Source: Acidobacteriota bacterium
GTDB lineage: Bacteria > Acidobacteriota > Thermoanaerobaculia > UBA5066 > Gp7-AA6
Length of the DNA stretch: 34,881 nucleotides
Direction of reading: 5' to 3'
Assembly (NCBI GenBank): GCA_003222385.1
Contig: QHVV01000006.1
Coordinates: 1 to 34,881 of the forward strand
Made by a program: the position numbers and the translations under genes. The number at the start of each line of letters is the position of its first letter. Position 1 is the stretch's first letter. Positions 1 through 7,450 of the stretch are shown here, piece after piece. Under the pieces are notes generated by a model, which had not been told where the DNA came from, ran no database searches, and worked only from the letters and a program-made list of their open reading frames with translations.

Positions 1-1
1 G

Positions 2-631
2 TATTTCGAGCGGATGTCGCTCCTCGAAACGGGCCCGACGGCCGCCGACATGAAGGCGATCACGGCCGCCTCTCCGGACGCGGCCGCGTTGAAGCGGCTG
101 TCGGAGTCGCCTTACGCCAACGCGCTCCTCCGCACGACGTGCGTCGCGACGAGGCTGGACGCGGGCCATGCCAACAACGCGCTGCCCCAGAGAGCGCGCG
201 CGCTGGTCAACTGTCGCGTCCTGCCGGGTCGCGATCCGGAGAAGGTCCGCAAAACTCTCGCGGGGGTCGTCGGCGACGAGAAGATCGCCGTCGTCGGTCC
301 GGTTGCGGACTGGGACCGGCCCGGCCAGAGCGCGATCGCGCCCCCCGCCCGCCTCGAGCCGGAGCTCGTGCGCGCCGTCGAGAAGGTCGGCTCGGAGATG
401 TGGCCGGGAGTGCCGGTCGTTCCGACGATGGAGACCGGAGGAAGCGACGGGTACTACCTCCGTCCCGCCGGGATCCCGACGTTCGGAGTCTCCGGAGTCT
501 TCATCGACATGGACGACGTGCGGGCCCACGGAAAGGACGAGCGGGTCGGCGTGGAGTCGTTCCATGAAGGCGTCGAATTCCACTATCGGCTGATGAAAGT
601 CCTCTCGTCGGCGCCGCGCGGCGGCGCCTGA
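2..631 (+). CDS. M20-family metallopeptidase, C-terminal part (5' truncated)
   Basis: The frame is open from base 2, before the first ATG at 14, so the gene begins outside the window. The visible part holds the end of the M20 dimerisation domain (residues around NALPQRARALVNCRVLPGRD) and the C-terminal catalytic segment, with METGGSDGYYLRPAGIP followed by an AHGKDERVGVESF stretch whose His is the usual last zinc ligand of M20/M25/M40 peptidases. The family hydrolyses peptides or N-acyl amino acids with two zinc ions. Substrate and N-terminal signal cannot be judged. A GTG-started glyoxalase-like gene follows 19 nt later, so they may be co-transcribed. Confidence 0.85.
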   Translation, partial: YFERMSLLETGPTAADMKAITAASPDAAALKRLSESPYANALLRTTCVATRLDAGHANNALPQRARALVNCRVLPGRDPEKVRKTLAGVVGDEKIAVVGPVADWDRPGQSAIAPPARLEPELVRAVEKVGSEMWPGVPVVPTMETGGSDGYYLRPAGIPTFGVSGVFIDMDDVRAHGKDERVGVESFHEGVEFHYRLMKVLSSAPRGGA

Positions 632-650
632 ACCCGCCGAAGGCTCGTCG

Positions 651-1391
651 GTGGAAGAGGAGACCTCGACTCGCCGTAACTGGCTCCGGATGGGCGCCGC
701 GGCCGGCGCCTCCGCAATTTTCGTGAGCCGCCGGGCGAACCCCGGCCGTCTCGTCCCGGCGGCGACGGCCGTCGATCACCTGCTTCTCGGAGTCGGCGAT
801 CTCGATCGCGGAATCGAGTGGCTGCGGAAGACCACGGGCGTCAAGGCGGTCGCCGGAGGAAGCCATCCCGGCGTCGGCACCCGGAACGCCCTCGTTTCCC
901 TGGGGGGCCGGCGTTATCTCGAGATCCTCGCGCCCGACCCGGAGCAGGCGGAGTACGAGTTCCGGATCGACGTGCGGAAGCTCGAAGACCCGCGGCTCAT
1001 CACGTGGGCCGCCGGGAGCGACCACGTCGACGCCGTCGCGAAGAGGGCCCGGGATGCCGGCTGCGAAATCTTCGGGCCGCAGGAGGGCTCGCGCGCGCGC
1101 CCGGATGGAAAGCTCCTGCGGTGGAAGACCGTGGCCGTGAAGAACGACCTCGGGGCGGCGGGTGTCGAGCCGATCCCGTTCTTCATCGAATGGGCTCGCG
1201 ACTCGATGCATCCCTCGCGGGATTCTCCCCGGGGTTGCGCGCTGGCCGCGCTGCAGATCGAGCACCCGAATCCCGGCGCCGTGGCCGATCTCCTCGCGAA
1301 GCTCGGGATCGAAGCGACGGTCGAGCGCGGCGACGAAGTCCGACTGAAGGCAGCATTGCGGACGCCAAAGGGCGATCTGCGGCTCGACTGA
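651..1391 (+). CDS. Tat-type exported glyoxalase-like (VOC) protein
   Basis: The 246-aa product starts at GTG. Residues 7-25 (TRRNWLRMGAAAGASAIF) look like a twin-arginine signal with a short hydrophobic stretch, implying export in folded form. From residue 40 (VDHLLLGVGDLDRGIEWL) the pattern is that of the Glyoxalase_3 type of vicinal-oxygen-chelate fold, a metal-binding family that includes dioxygenases and lyases. The second half (ALAALQIEHPNPGAVADLLAKLGI) repeats the betaalphabetabetabeta module. No reaction can be assigned. It sits between a peptidase and a membrane protein on the same strand with short gaps, which suggests but does not prove an operon. Confidence 0.7.
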   Translation: MEEETSTRRNWLRMGAAAGASAIFVSRRANPGRLVPAATAVDHLLLGVGDLDRGIEWLRKTTGVKAVAGGSHPGVGTRNALVSLGGRRYLEILAPDPEQAEYEFRIDVRKLEDPRLITWAAGSDHVDAVAKRARDAGCEIFGPQEGSRARPDGKLLRWKTVAVKNDLGAAGVEPIPFFIEWARDSMHPSRDSPRGCALAALQIEHPNPGAVADLLAKLGIEATVERGDEVRLKAALRTPKGDLRLD

Positions 1392-1416
1392 GTCCGCGGA
1401 CGCGATCGCGACGACC

Positions 1417-1950
1417 GTGGCCTCGATCCTTTCTCATCCGGCGGTTCCTCTCGCGCTCGCGGCGGCCCTGGGTCCATCCCGGGTTCCGACCGCGCTCGCC
1501 GCCGTCGGCTGCGCCGCGAGCGTCCTTCCGGACGTCGACTCGCTGGGCTTCGCGGCCGGAGTGCCCTATGGACATCCTTTCGGCCACCGGGGCTTCACCC
1601 ATTCGTTCTTTTTCGCGGCAATGGTCGCCTTGCTTTGCGTGCCGCTGGCGCGTCGGCTGGGCGCCTCGCCGCTCCTGACGTTTGCGTTCGTCTTCGTCAG
1701 CATCGCTTCACACGGGCTTCTGGACGCGATGACCACGGGCGGCCTCGGGGTCGCGTTCTGGAGCCCCTTCTCGAACGAGCGCTTCTTCCTGCCGTGGCGC
1801 CGGATCCTCGTGTCCCCAATTGGCGTGGGCCCGTTCCTGTCGGGCCGCGGCCTGCGCGTCCTCGCGTCCGAGCTCCTCTGGATCTGGGCGCCGTGCGGGT
1901 TCGTCGCGCTGCTCGGGACGGCCGTCCGGCGGATCGCGGGAAGCTCCTGA
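1417..1950 (+). CDS. YdjM/DUF457-type inner-membrane metal-dependent hydrolase
   Basis: The 177-aa protein starts at GTG, 26 nt after the preceding stop. It has several hydrophobic segments and the conserved polar signature of the DUF457/YdjM family: DVDSLGF near residue 40, GHRGFTHSFFF near residue 56, and SHGLLDAMTTGG near residue 92. The His and Asp residues of these motifs are the presumed metal ligands. Members are annotated as membrane-bound metal-dependent hydrolases; some are LexA-controlled in enterobacteria. The physiological substrate is unknown. No LexA-type operator is visible upstream. Confidence 0.8.
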   Translation: MASILSHPAVPLALAAALGPSRVPTALAAVGCAASVLPDVDSLGFAAGVPYGHPFGHRGFTHSFFFAAMVALLCVPLARRLGASPLLTFAFVFVSIASHGLLDAMTTGGLGVAFWSPFSNERFFLPWRRILVSPIGVGPFLSGRGLRVLASELLWIWAPCGFVALLGTAVRRIAGSS

Positions 1951-2017
1951 TCTCCCGTTTCGGACCGCAATTTGCATTCCGAAGAATTCTGGTTCGAGCG
2001 ATCAAGGAGGAATGACG

Positions 2018-2215
2018 ATGCCGAGATACGGAAAGAAGGCTTCCCAGAAGGTCGAGAAGGCGATGCACGAGAAAAAGAGGGGAACTCTCAAGAGCGGAAG
2101 GTCCGGCAAGAAGGTCACGAGCCGCAAGCAGGCAATCGCGATCGGTCTGTCCGAGGCGCGCCGCGCGGGAGGCAAGGTGCCCCGCAAGAAGTCTTCGTCG
2201 TCCAAGAAGAAGTAG
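2018..2215 (+). CDS. DUF6496-like small basic protein
   Basis: This 65-aa, lysine-rich protein matches the pattern of small proteins with a KKVTSRKQAIAIGLSEARRAG core and a Ser/Lys tail (SSSSKKK). There are two possible ATG codons, at 2012 and 2018. The Shine-Dalgarno AAGGAGG at 2004-2010 lies 7 nt from the second but only 1 nt from the first, so 2018 is preferred. The composition suggests nucleic-acid binding, which is inference. A longer open frame runs upstream from 1820, but it is antisense-like GC-rich sequence without family similarity. Confidence 0.8.
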   Translation: MPRYGKKASQKVEKAMHEKKRGTLKSGRSGKKVTSRKQAIAIGLSEARRAGGKVPRKKSSSSKKK

Positions 2216-2254
2216 CCCTCGCCGGCTCGCCGGGCTTTCGCAGGTCAAAACCGA

Positions 2255-2260
2255 TATCGT
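2255..2260 (+). promoter_or_regulatory. -10-like hexamer (leaderless start)
   Basis: TATCGT fits a TANNNT -10 box and ends 6 nt before the GTG of the molybdopterin oxidoreductase at 2267, which has no Shine-Dalgarno. Transcription would then begin at or next to the start codon. Inferred from spacing only. Confidence 0.3.
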
Positions 2261-2266
2261 AGCGGC

Positions 2267-3871
2267 GTGAGGAAGCCCGGCGCCGCGGTCGGGGGACTCG
2301 TCGGGGCCCTCGTCACCGCGCCGCTCATCGCGGTTTTCTATCTGGCATGGAAGCTGGCCGAGCTGCCTTTCGTGCCGTTCAATCTCTTCGACTGGATCGC
2401 CCGGATCCTGCCGGGGCGCGTCCTGACCTTCGGCATCGACTCGATGGTGAAGGCGATCCGTGCGCTGCGCGTCGCCGACACGTCTTCCGCAGCCAAGGCC
2501 GCCGAGCAGACCATGGCGGTTGCGGTCTTCCTCGTTGCCGGCATGGTCGCCGGAGCGCTCCTGTTCGCCGTCCTTCGCGTGACGCAGGCGCGGCGCACGG
2601 TCTTCCCCGGCGTCGTCCTGGGGCTGGCGGCGGGCATCGCGGCCGTCCTGGCGACCCGCAGCCTGGGAAGGGCCGAGAGCCTCCCGCCCGGCGTCGGAGC
2701 GCTCTGGACCGTGGCGGCGTTCGCCGTGTGGGGCGCAGCGCTCGGACGCGCGAACCGCCGGTTGACTCTGGAAACGCCGGCGGCGGCCGGCTCCGCCGAC
2801 GTCGTGCGGGTGAATCGGCGGCGGTTCCTGGTCAGCCTGGGCGGCGCGGCGGCGACGATCACGGTCGCGGGAGCGGTCGTCGGCGCGATCGCCGGTTCGA
2901 AGCGGCGGCGCGAAATCGCCACCGGAAAGCGGTGGTCATCGGGCCACGCGCTGCCCAATTCGGGCGCGGACGTGCGGCCCGCTCCCGGCACGCGGCCGGA
3001 GTACACGCCGCTCGAGGACCACTACCGCATCGACATCACCACGATCCCTCCGGTCGTCGACGGACCGAACTGGCGCTTGAAGATCGGCGGCCTCGTCGAG
3101 AGACCTCTCGAGTGGAACCTCGACCAGATCCGGAAATACGAGCCTCTCCACCAGTTCGTCACGCTCGCATGCATCTCGAATCCCGTGGGCGGCAGCCTGA
3201 TCGGCACCACGCGGTGGACCGGCGCCAGCTTGCAGCGCATCCTGCCGGACCTGCGATTGAAGCCGAACGCGACGCACCTGAAGCTCTCCTCGGTCGACGG
3301 CTTCTACGAGGTGGTCGCGCTCGAGACGATCCGGAACGAGCCTCGCGCGATGCTGGCCTACGACTGGGACGGAGTCCCGCTCACGACCAAGCACGGCTTC
3401 CCGCTCCGGACGTACATTCCCGACCTGTACGGGATGAAGCAGCCGAAATGGCTCCAGTCGATCGAGGCGATGGACCACTGGGAGCCGGGCTACTGGGTCA
3501 AGCGCGGGTGGGACCAGACGGCGCGGATGAAAGCGACTTCGGTCATCGACACGGTGTCCGTCGACATGATGCTCTCGCAGGCGAACCGCACCACTCGGAT
3601 CCCGGTCGGGGGCATCGCGCACGCCGGGGCGCGGGGCATTTCGAAAGTCGAGGTGCGGGTCGACGACGGCGCGTGGAACGAAGCGCGCCTGCGCGCCCCG
3701 CTGTCCGGCCTGACCTGGGTGATCTGGCGATACGACTGGCCCTTCCAGCCGGGAGAGCACACGCTGACGGTGCGCTGCACCGATGGAAAGGGCGCTCTTC
3801 AGATCGCCGAAATGGCGGCTCCCCATCCCTCCGGCGCGTCGGGCCTGCACTCCAAGAGCGTGATGCTCTGA
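2267..3871 (+). CDS. Membrane-anchored sulfite-oxidase-family molybdopterin oxidoreductase
   Basis: The 534-aa protein begins with four hydrophobic segments (about residues 10-30, 84-105, 112-130, 143-161) and a fifth at 187-210 preceded by the Tat-like RRRFLVS at 184-190. The rest is periplasmic in this model. Residues about 235-420 form the sulfite oxidase/YedY Moco domain: C302 in the LACISNP motif is the predicted molybdenum ligand, and KHGFPLRTYIPDLYGMKQPKW follows the family pattern. Residues about 430-534 resemble the Ig-like dimerisation domain. The electron acceptor and substrate are unknown. No haem motif is present. The start is GTG without a ribosome site. Confidence 0.85.
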   Translation: MRKPGAAVGGLVGALVTAPLIAVFYLAWKLAELPFVPFNLFDWIARILPGRVLTFGIDSMVKAIRALRVADTSSAAKAAEQTMAVAVFLVAGMVAGALLFAVLRVTQARRTVFPGVVLGLAAGIAAVLATRSLGRAESLPPGVGALWTVAAFAVWGAALGRANRRLTLETPAAAGSADVVRVNRRRFLVSLGGAAATITVAGAVVGAIAGSKRRREIATGKRWSSGHALPNSGADVRPAPGTRPEYTPLEDHYRIDITTIPPVVDGPNWRLKIGGLVERPLEWNLDQIRKYEPLHQFVTLACISNPVGGSLIGTTRWTGASLQRILPDLRLKPNATHLKLSSVDGFYEVVALETIRNEPRAMLAYDWDGVPLTTKHGFPLRTYIPDLYGMKQPKWLQSIEAMDHWEPGYWVKRGWDQTARMKATSVIDTVSVDMMLSQANRTTRIPVGGIAHAGARGISKVEVRVDDGAWNEARLRAPLSGLTWVIWRYDWPFQPGEHTLTVRCTDGKGALQIAEMAAPHPSGASGLHSKSVML

Positions 3872-3882
3872 AGGAGGAAACG

Positions 3883-4341
3883 ATGAACCATCTCCTCCTG
3901 GCACTCCTCCTGCTGTCGACCGTCAACGTCCCGCGCGTCCATGCGCAGTTGTCGCGGGAGCGCGATCCCGAAGCCGCCATTCTGTTGAAGCTCGAAGACT
4001 CCTGGGCCGTCGCCCTCGTGCGGCGCGACGGGACGACGTTTCGCCGGCTGCTCGCGGACGGATTCGTGTACACCGAAAACGACCGCACCTCGACTCGGGA
4101 CGAAGTCCTGCGCGAAGCGGAGGCCGGAGCCGACCGGGTCGAGGCGGCGCACAACGAAGACATGCGGGTCCACCGCTTCGGCGCGACGGCGGCGGTGACC
4201 GGATGGCTCGTCGTGCGCGGCCGCGGCGCGGACGGCCCGTTCGATCGCCGGTATCGGTTCACCGACACGTGGATCCACCGGGGAGGGCGCTGGCAGATCG
4301 TTGCGGCGCACGACTACCTGGCTCCCGCCGCGCGGCGCTAG
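3883..4341 (+). CDS. Secreted DUF4440/NTF2-like protein
   Basis: The start ATG follows AAGGAGG (3871-3877) by 5 nt, and the gene lies 11 nt after the oxidoreductase stop, so the two are probably co-transcribed. The 152-aa product has a cleavable signal peptide (hydrophobic residues 3-12, likely cleavage after VHA-Q). It then has a single SnoaL/NTF2-type fold of the DUF4440 kind: LEDSWAVALVRRDGTTFRRLLADGFVYTENDRTSTRDEVL, ending in FTDTWIHRGGRWQIVAAH. Such domains bind small hydrophobic ligands or act as accessory subunits; no catalytic residues can be named. Confidence 0.8.
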   Translation: MNHLLLALLLLSTVNVPRVHAQLSRERDPEAAILLKLEDSWAVALVRRDGTTFRRLLADGFVYTENDRTSTRDEVLREAEAGADRVEAAHNEDMRVHRFGATAAVTGWLVVRGRGADGPFDRRYRFTDTWIHRGGRWQIVAAHDYLAPAARR

Positions 4342-4377
4342 CTGCCGGCCGAATTCCGGTAACGCGACCTTCTCGGG

Positions 4378-5223
4378 ATGACTGAGCTCCTCCTCGAAGA
4401 GAGCCGATGGCCGGCCGGTCTGCCGGCAGCGCATCGCGACCTGCTGCGGAGCATTCTCGAAGGAGCCCGGAAAGCGACCGGGGTCGTGGGCCTCGCCGCG
4501 GGAGGCTCTTTCGCCTCCGGGAAGATGGACGAGTTCTCCGACATCGATCTCGTGGTCGCCGTCGAGCCGTCGGCGGAGGTCGCCCGCCCGGAGAGCCGCC
4601 GCGCGTTCGCCGGATCGCTTGGCCCGCTCCTCGCAGCGTTCCCCGGAGACCACGTCGGCGAGCCCCGTCTGCTGATCTGTCTCTATGGACCGCCGCCCGT
4701 GCACGTGGACTTCAAGTTCGTTACGCTACAGGAGCTCGCGCGCCGCGTCGAAGACCCCGTGGTCCTCTGGGAGCACGACGGCCGCCTGCGGGAGGCGCTC
4801 GGCGCCGGCGCCGCCGCGTATCCCGAGCCCGACCTCCAGTGGAGCGAGGACCGCTTCTGGGTGTGGGTGCACTACGCGGCGGCCAAGATCGGCCGCGGCG
4901 AGCTCTTCGAGGCGCTCGATCTCCTCGCGTTCCTCCGAAGCCGCGTGCTCGGACCGCTCTCGCTTGCGGAGGCGTCGGCCCGACCGAACGGTTTGCGGCG
5001 CCTCGAGGAAGCCGCGCCGCCCCGCGCCGGTGAGATGCGGGAAACAGTCGCCCGGCACGATCCGAAGGACTGCATCCGCGCCCTTCGCGCCGCGATCGCG
5101 ATGTACCGCGACCTGCGCGATCGCGGGGGCGCGGCGCATATCCGGGTCAACGCGGGAGCGGAAAGAGCCGCGGTCGACCACCTCGATTCCTTCGAAGCCG
5201 TGCTCGAACCGACGCGCGATTAG
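4378..5223 (+). CDS. Nucleotidyltransferase-domain protein (MNT/aminoglycoside adenylyltransferase-like)
   Basis: The N-terminal third carries the polymerase-beta-type nucleotidyltransferase signature: G43-S44 in AAGGSFASGKMDEFSDIDLVV, metal-binding D55 and D57, and a third acidic residue D111 in PVHVDFKF. Residues about 150-281 are helical, like the substrate domain of streptomycin adenylyltransferase-type enzymes. The 281-aa length fits that group. It could modify an antibiotic or another small molecule; there is no neighbouring resistance gene or HEPN partner to decide. No Shine-Dalgarno precedes the ATG. It converges with the DUF2911 gene, the stops overlapping by 4 nt. Confidence 0.75.
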   Translation: MTELLLEESRWPAGLPAAHRDLLRSILEGARKATGVVGLAAGGSFASGKMDEFSDIDLVVAVEPSAEVARPESRRAFAGSLGPLLAAFPGDHVGEPRLLICLYGPPPVHVDFKFVTLQELARRVEDPVVLWEHDGRLREALGAGAAAYPEPDLQWSEDRFWVWVHYAAAKIGRGELFEALDLLAFLRSRVLGPLSLAEASARPNGLRRLEEAAPPRAGEMRETVARHDPKDCIRALRAAIAMYRDLRDRGGAAHIRVNAGAERAAVDHLDSFEAVLEPTRD

Positions 5224-6107
5224 CTTTTCTTCTCGCTCCAGGTCTTCTTGACGTTCCGAATCTCTTCCACCAGGGGGGCCGGAGTCGTCGGCGTCGCCGC
5301 GGCGAGCGCCCTGTCCAGCTCCCCGATCGCTTCCGCCGTCTTGCCCTGGACGTCGAGGAACCGCGCTTTGGCGTAATGCGTCTGAGGGGTCGGGCTAATC
5401 GCGATCGCCTTGTCCAGCCACGCTCCGGCGTCGTCCAAGTACAGTCGGTTCTGGGTCAGGTAGTTCCCCGCGCGGTAATACGTCTGCCAGTCGCCGGGTT
5501 TTGCCTTCGCGACGCTTTCCCGCAGCATCGCGACGGCGCGCACGTTGGTGTCGGTCTGGTTCTTGACGGTGAAGGGCACCTGCAGGTTCTCCCAGACGAG
5601 CACGGCGCGGGCGGAGTTCACGGTCGGATCTTCGAATCGAAACTGCATCCACTCTTCCGGCCCGCCCGCGACCGGAGTGACCTTCACCCGCAGCGCGTCT
5701 TTTGCGGGGTCGTAGCTGTAGGAACCCCACTGGTTCGCATCCTTGTTCAGGATGAGCGTCCACTCCTTCTCGCCCGGAATAGTGTGGAGCGAGTACGTCC
5801 CGGCGGCGAGCGGCTGGCCTTCGACGAGCACGTCCTCGGTGAACTGGATCGTGGTGGCGGAGTTGGCCCCGGTCCTCCAGACGGTCCCGTAGGGGACGAG
5901 GCCGCCCCAGATCTTCCGACCCTTCACACCCGGGCGGCTGTAGGTGATGGTGACGTCGTTCAGCCCGATCGTCTGCTTGACGACCGCGCCGGGGCTCGCC
6001 TGCGGCAGGCGCATCGGCTGTTGAGCGATCGCGATCGCCGCCACGAGCGCGCTTCCCAGCACGGCGAAAACGGCTTTCGATCTTGGGATTCGGAGCGGAT
6101 TCGACAT
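5220..6107 (-). CDS. Secreted DUF2911 protein with C-terminal TPR-like region
   Basis: The start is the ATG at 6107, which has GGAGGA a few nt upstream on the minus strand; the longer open frame to 6227 has no ribosome site. Residues about 8-27 form a signal peptide ending AIAIAQQ. Residues about 30-175 form a DUF2911 domain (DVTITYSRPGVKGRKIWGGL, WRTGANSATTIQF, AGTYSLHTIPGEKEWTLILN), a beta-sandwich of unknown function common in Acidobacteriota and Bacteroidota. The C-terminal 110 residues are helical with TPR-like spacing (YRAGNYLTQNRLYLDDAGAWLDKAI, HYAKARFLDVQGKTAEAIGELDRAL). The role is unknown. Confidence 0.85.
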   Translation of the reverse strand: MSNPLRIPRSKAVFAVLGSALVAAIAIAQQPMRLPQASPGAVVKQTIGLNDVTITYSRPGVKGRKIWGGLVPYGTVWRTGANSATTIQFTEDVLVEGQPLAAGTYSLHTIPGEKEWTLILNKDANQWGSYSYDPAKDALRVKVTPVAGGPEEWMQFRFEDPTVNSARAVLVWENLQVPFTVKNQTDTNVRAVAMLRESVAKAKPGDWQTYYRAGNYLTQNRLYLDDAGAWLDKAIAISPTPQTHYAKARFLDVQGKTAEAIGELDRALAAATPTTPAPLVEEIRNVKKTWSEKKS

Positions 6108-6163
6108 TCGGTCCTCCGTTCGATTTCGGATCGAATTCTGAAGTTCGAAAGGATATCGCCCGC

Positions 6164-6625
6164 TCAGCCTTCGCGATAGAGCCAGGCGCCGACGAGCACG
6201 GCAACCATGACCTCGGCGAGAGACCACGCTGCGGCGGCAACCATGAGCCGCACCGGAAAGATCGTGAGGCTCGCCATCGCGATCGAGAATGTCACCGTGG
6301 TGAACGCCCAGACGGCGAGCGCCGCACGGACCGCGGTCGCCCGGCCGGCTCCGTAACGCGGCCGGATCGCGGCATAGAGCCAGACCGCCAGGATGCCGAC
6401 GGCGAAGCTCCAGGCAACCGGAAGAAGAAGCGCCGGTCTCGTTTCCAGGCGGATGCCGCGAGCGCGCATCGCGGCTTGGTAGTCGTCCTGCAGCAGAAAC
6501 CCGAGCAGGGCTTCACCGAGGTTGACGAGTATCGCGGCGACGATCCCGCCGAGCACGACCCGCTTCAGGTTGATGGGGGTCAGGTCTCCGTTTGCCACAT
6601 TGAGGGTCAGTTTGCCACGTGGCAT
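6164..6625 (-). CDS. Small four-helix membrane protein with repeat-derived N-terminus
   Basis: The body of the protein (from LKRVVLGGIVAAILVNLGEALL to AEVMVAVLVGAWLYREG) has four hydrophobic helices and resembles small uncharacterised membrane proteins of about 130-140 aa. Such proteins normally start just before the LKR motif. Here the 5' end is occupied by the palindromic repeat at 6577-6640, and the annotated ATG at 6625 lies inside it, giving residues MPRGKLTLNVANGDLTP from repeat sequence. A GTG at 6598 is an alternative start and the frame is open to 6703. No Shine-Dalgarno is seen. The function is unknown and the start is uncertain. Confidence 0.6.
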   Translation of the reverse strand: MPRGKLTLNVANGDLTPINLKRVVLGGIVAAILVNLGEALLGFLLQDDYQAAMRARGIRLETRPALLLPVAWSFAVGILAVWLYAAIRPRYGAGRATAVRAALAVWAFTTVTFSIAMASLTIFPVRLMVAAAAWSLAEVMVAVLVGAWLYREG

Positions 6626-6640
6626 TTGGAGACCTGACCC
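6577..6640. repeat. REP-like palindromic repeat (family 1)
   Basis: Perfect 13-bp inverted arms GGGTCAGGTCTCC (6577-6589) and GGAGACCTGACCC (6628-6640) enclose a unit TTTGCCACATTGA and a perfect 12-bp palindrome TGCCACGTGGCA (6613-6624). The first 27 bases match 8383-8409 with two differences and resemble 19458-19484. It overlaps the 5' end of the small membrane protein on the minus strand. It resembles REP elements mobilised by REP-associated tyrosine transposases; no such gene is in the window. Confidence 0.8.
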
Positions 6641-6705
6641 AGTCGAAGCCGGGACTACGCGGTCCGGGCAGGACGCGTCCCCGCAGTTAGAATCCTGCGG
6701 CATCC

Positions 6706-6948
6706 GTGGACTTCGAGGAGCGTCGGCTGGGCGCCGTGACCGTGAGGATCGACCGCACCACCTGCATCGGTACGGCCAACTGCGCGAAGATCGCGCCGGA
6801 CCTGTTCGTGCTGGACGACGAAAAGATCATCACGTTTCGCGAGCCGTCCCCGGAGATCGAACCGGATCGCGCCGTCGAGGCGTGCCGGGTCTGCCCCGTG
6901 GACGCGCTTGCCGCATTCGACGCCGATGGACGACCGATCGTCCCCTGA
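6706..6948 (+). CDS. Small [3Fe-4S]/[4Fe-4S] ferredoxin
   Basis: The 80-aa product starts at GTG; a later GTG at about 6736 (MTVRID) would fit the usual ferredoxin start equally well. Cysteines are C20, C26, C60 and C63: C-I-G-T-A-N-C has Thr where the fourth ligand of a [4Fe-4S] cluster would be, and C63 is followed by Pro. This is the pattern of monocluster [3Fe-4S] ferredoxins that feed cytochromes P450 and similar enzymes. No P450 is visible nearby. The 3' end overlaps the GNAT gene by 23 nt, so the two are probably co-transcribed. A TAGAAT hexamer lies at 6688-6693. Confidence 0.85.
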   Translation: MDFEERRLGAVTVRIDRTTCIGTANCAKIAPDLFVLDDEKIITFREPSPEIEPDRAVEACRVCPVDALAAFDADGRPIVP

Positions 6949-7450
6949 GCGCGTCGTCCGCCCGACCGTCCGCGTGCGGCTCGGTGTCGCGGCCGACGTC
7001 GCGGGCGTCTGGCGGGTCCACAACACGTCGATCCGACAGCTGTGCCGGGCGCGTTACGCGCCGGAGGAGATCGAGGCGTGGATCGCATTTCGCCCGCCCG
7101 AGGCCTACCTTGCCTCGATCGCCTCCGAGGCCCTCTTCGTCGCGGAACAGCAGTGTGCGGTCGTCGGTTTCGGCCAGCTCGATCCGGCGCGGGGCGAGAT
7201 CGCGGCCTGTTATGTCGCGCCGGAAGCCGTCGGGTCGGGCATCGGATCGGCGCTGCTCGCGCGCATGGAGGAGGAAGCGCGGCGTCGCGGACATCGGATC
7301 GTGCGCCTCAACTCGACGCTGAACGCCGAGACGTTCTACGCGAGTCGGGGATATCGCCGGCTGGGCCGCGCGGCGCACCGCGTGAGTGGGAACGTCGATC
7401 TCCCCTGCGTCCGGATGGAGAAAGCCCTGTCGCCGACCGGAAGCGAATGA
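6926..7450 (+). CDS. GNAT-family N-acetyltransferase
   Basis: The 174-aa product has the GNAT fold: an N-terminal strand and helix (RVRLGVAADVAGVWRVHNTSI), strands around FVAEQQCAVVGFGQLDPARGEIAACYV, and the acetyl-CoA pyrophosphate loop AVGSGIGSALLARMEEEARRRG (R/Q-x-x-G-x-G/A type). The C-terminal half FYASRGYRRLGRAAH is also typical. The ATG at 6926 is inside the ferredoxin gene; an upstream in-frame ATG at 6908 is also possible. The stop overlaps the next start (ATGA), so translation is probably coupled to the threonine dehydratase. The acceptor is unknown. Confidence 0.85.
   Translation: MDDRSSPERVVRPTVRVRLGVAADVAGVWRVHNTSIRQLCRARYAPEEIEAWIAFRPPEAYLASIASEALFVAEQQCAVVGFGQLDPARGEIAACYVAPEAVGSGIGSALLARMEEEARRRGHRIVRLNSTLNAETFYASRGYRRLGRAAHRVSGNVDLPCVRMEKALSPTGSE

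Noticed and set aside
1984-2005. tRNA-like GGTTCGA sequence before the DUF6496 gene
   Set aside because: No acceptor stem, anticodon arm or CCA context can be built around it.
2936-3904. Long minus-strand open frame opposite the molybdopterin oxidoreductase
   Set aside because: Antisense shadow of a clear enzyme; composition is low-complexity Arg/Asp/Val with no domain pattern.
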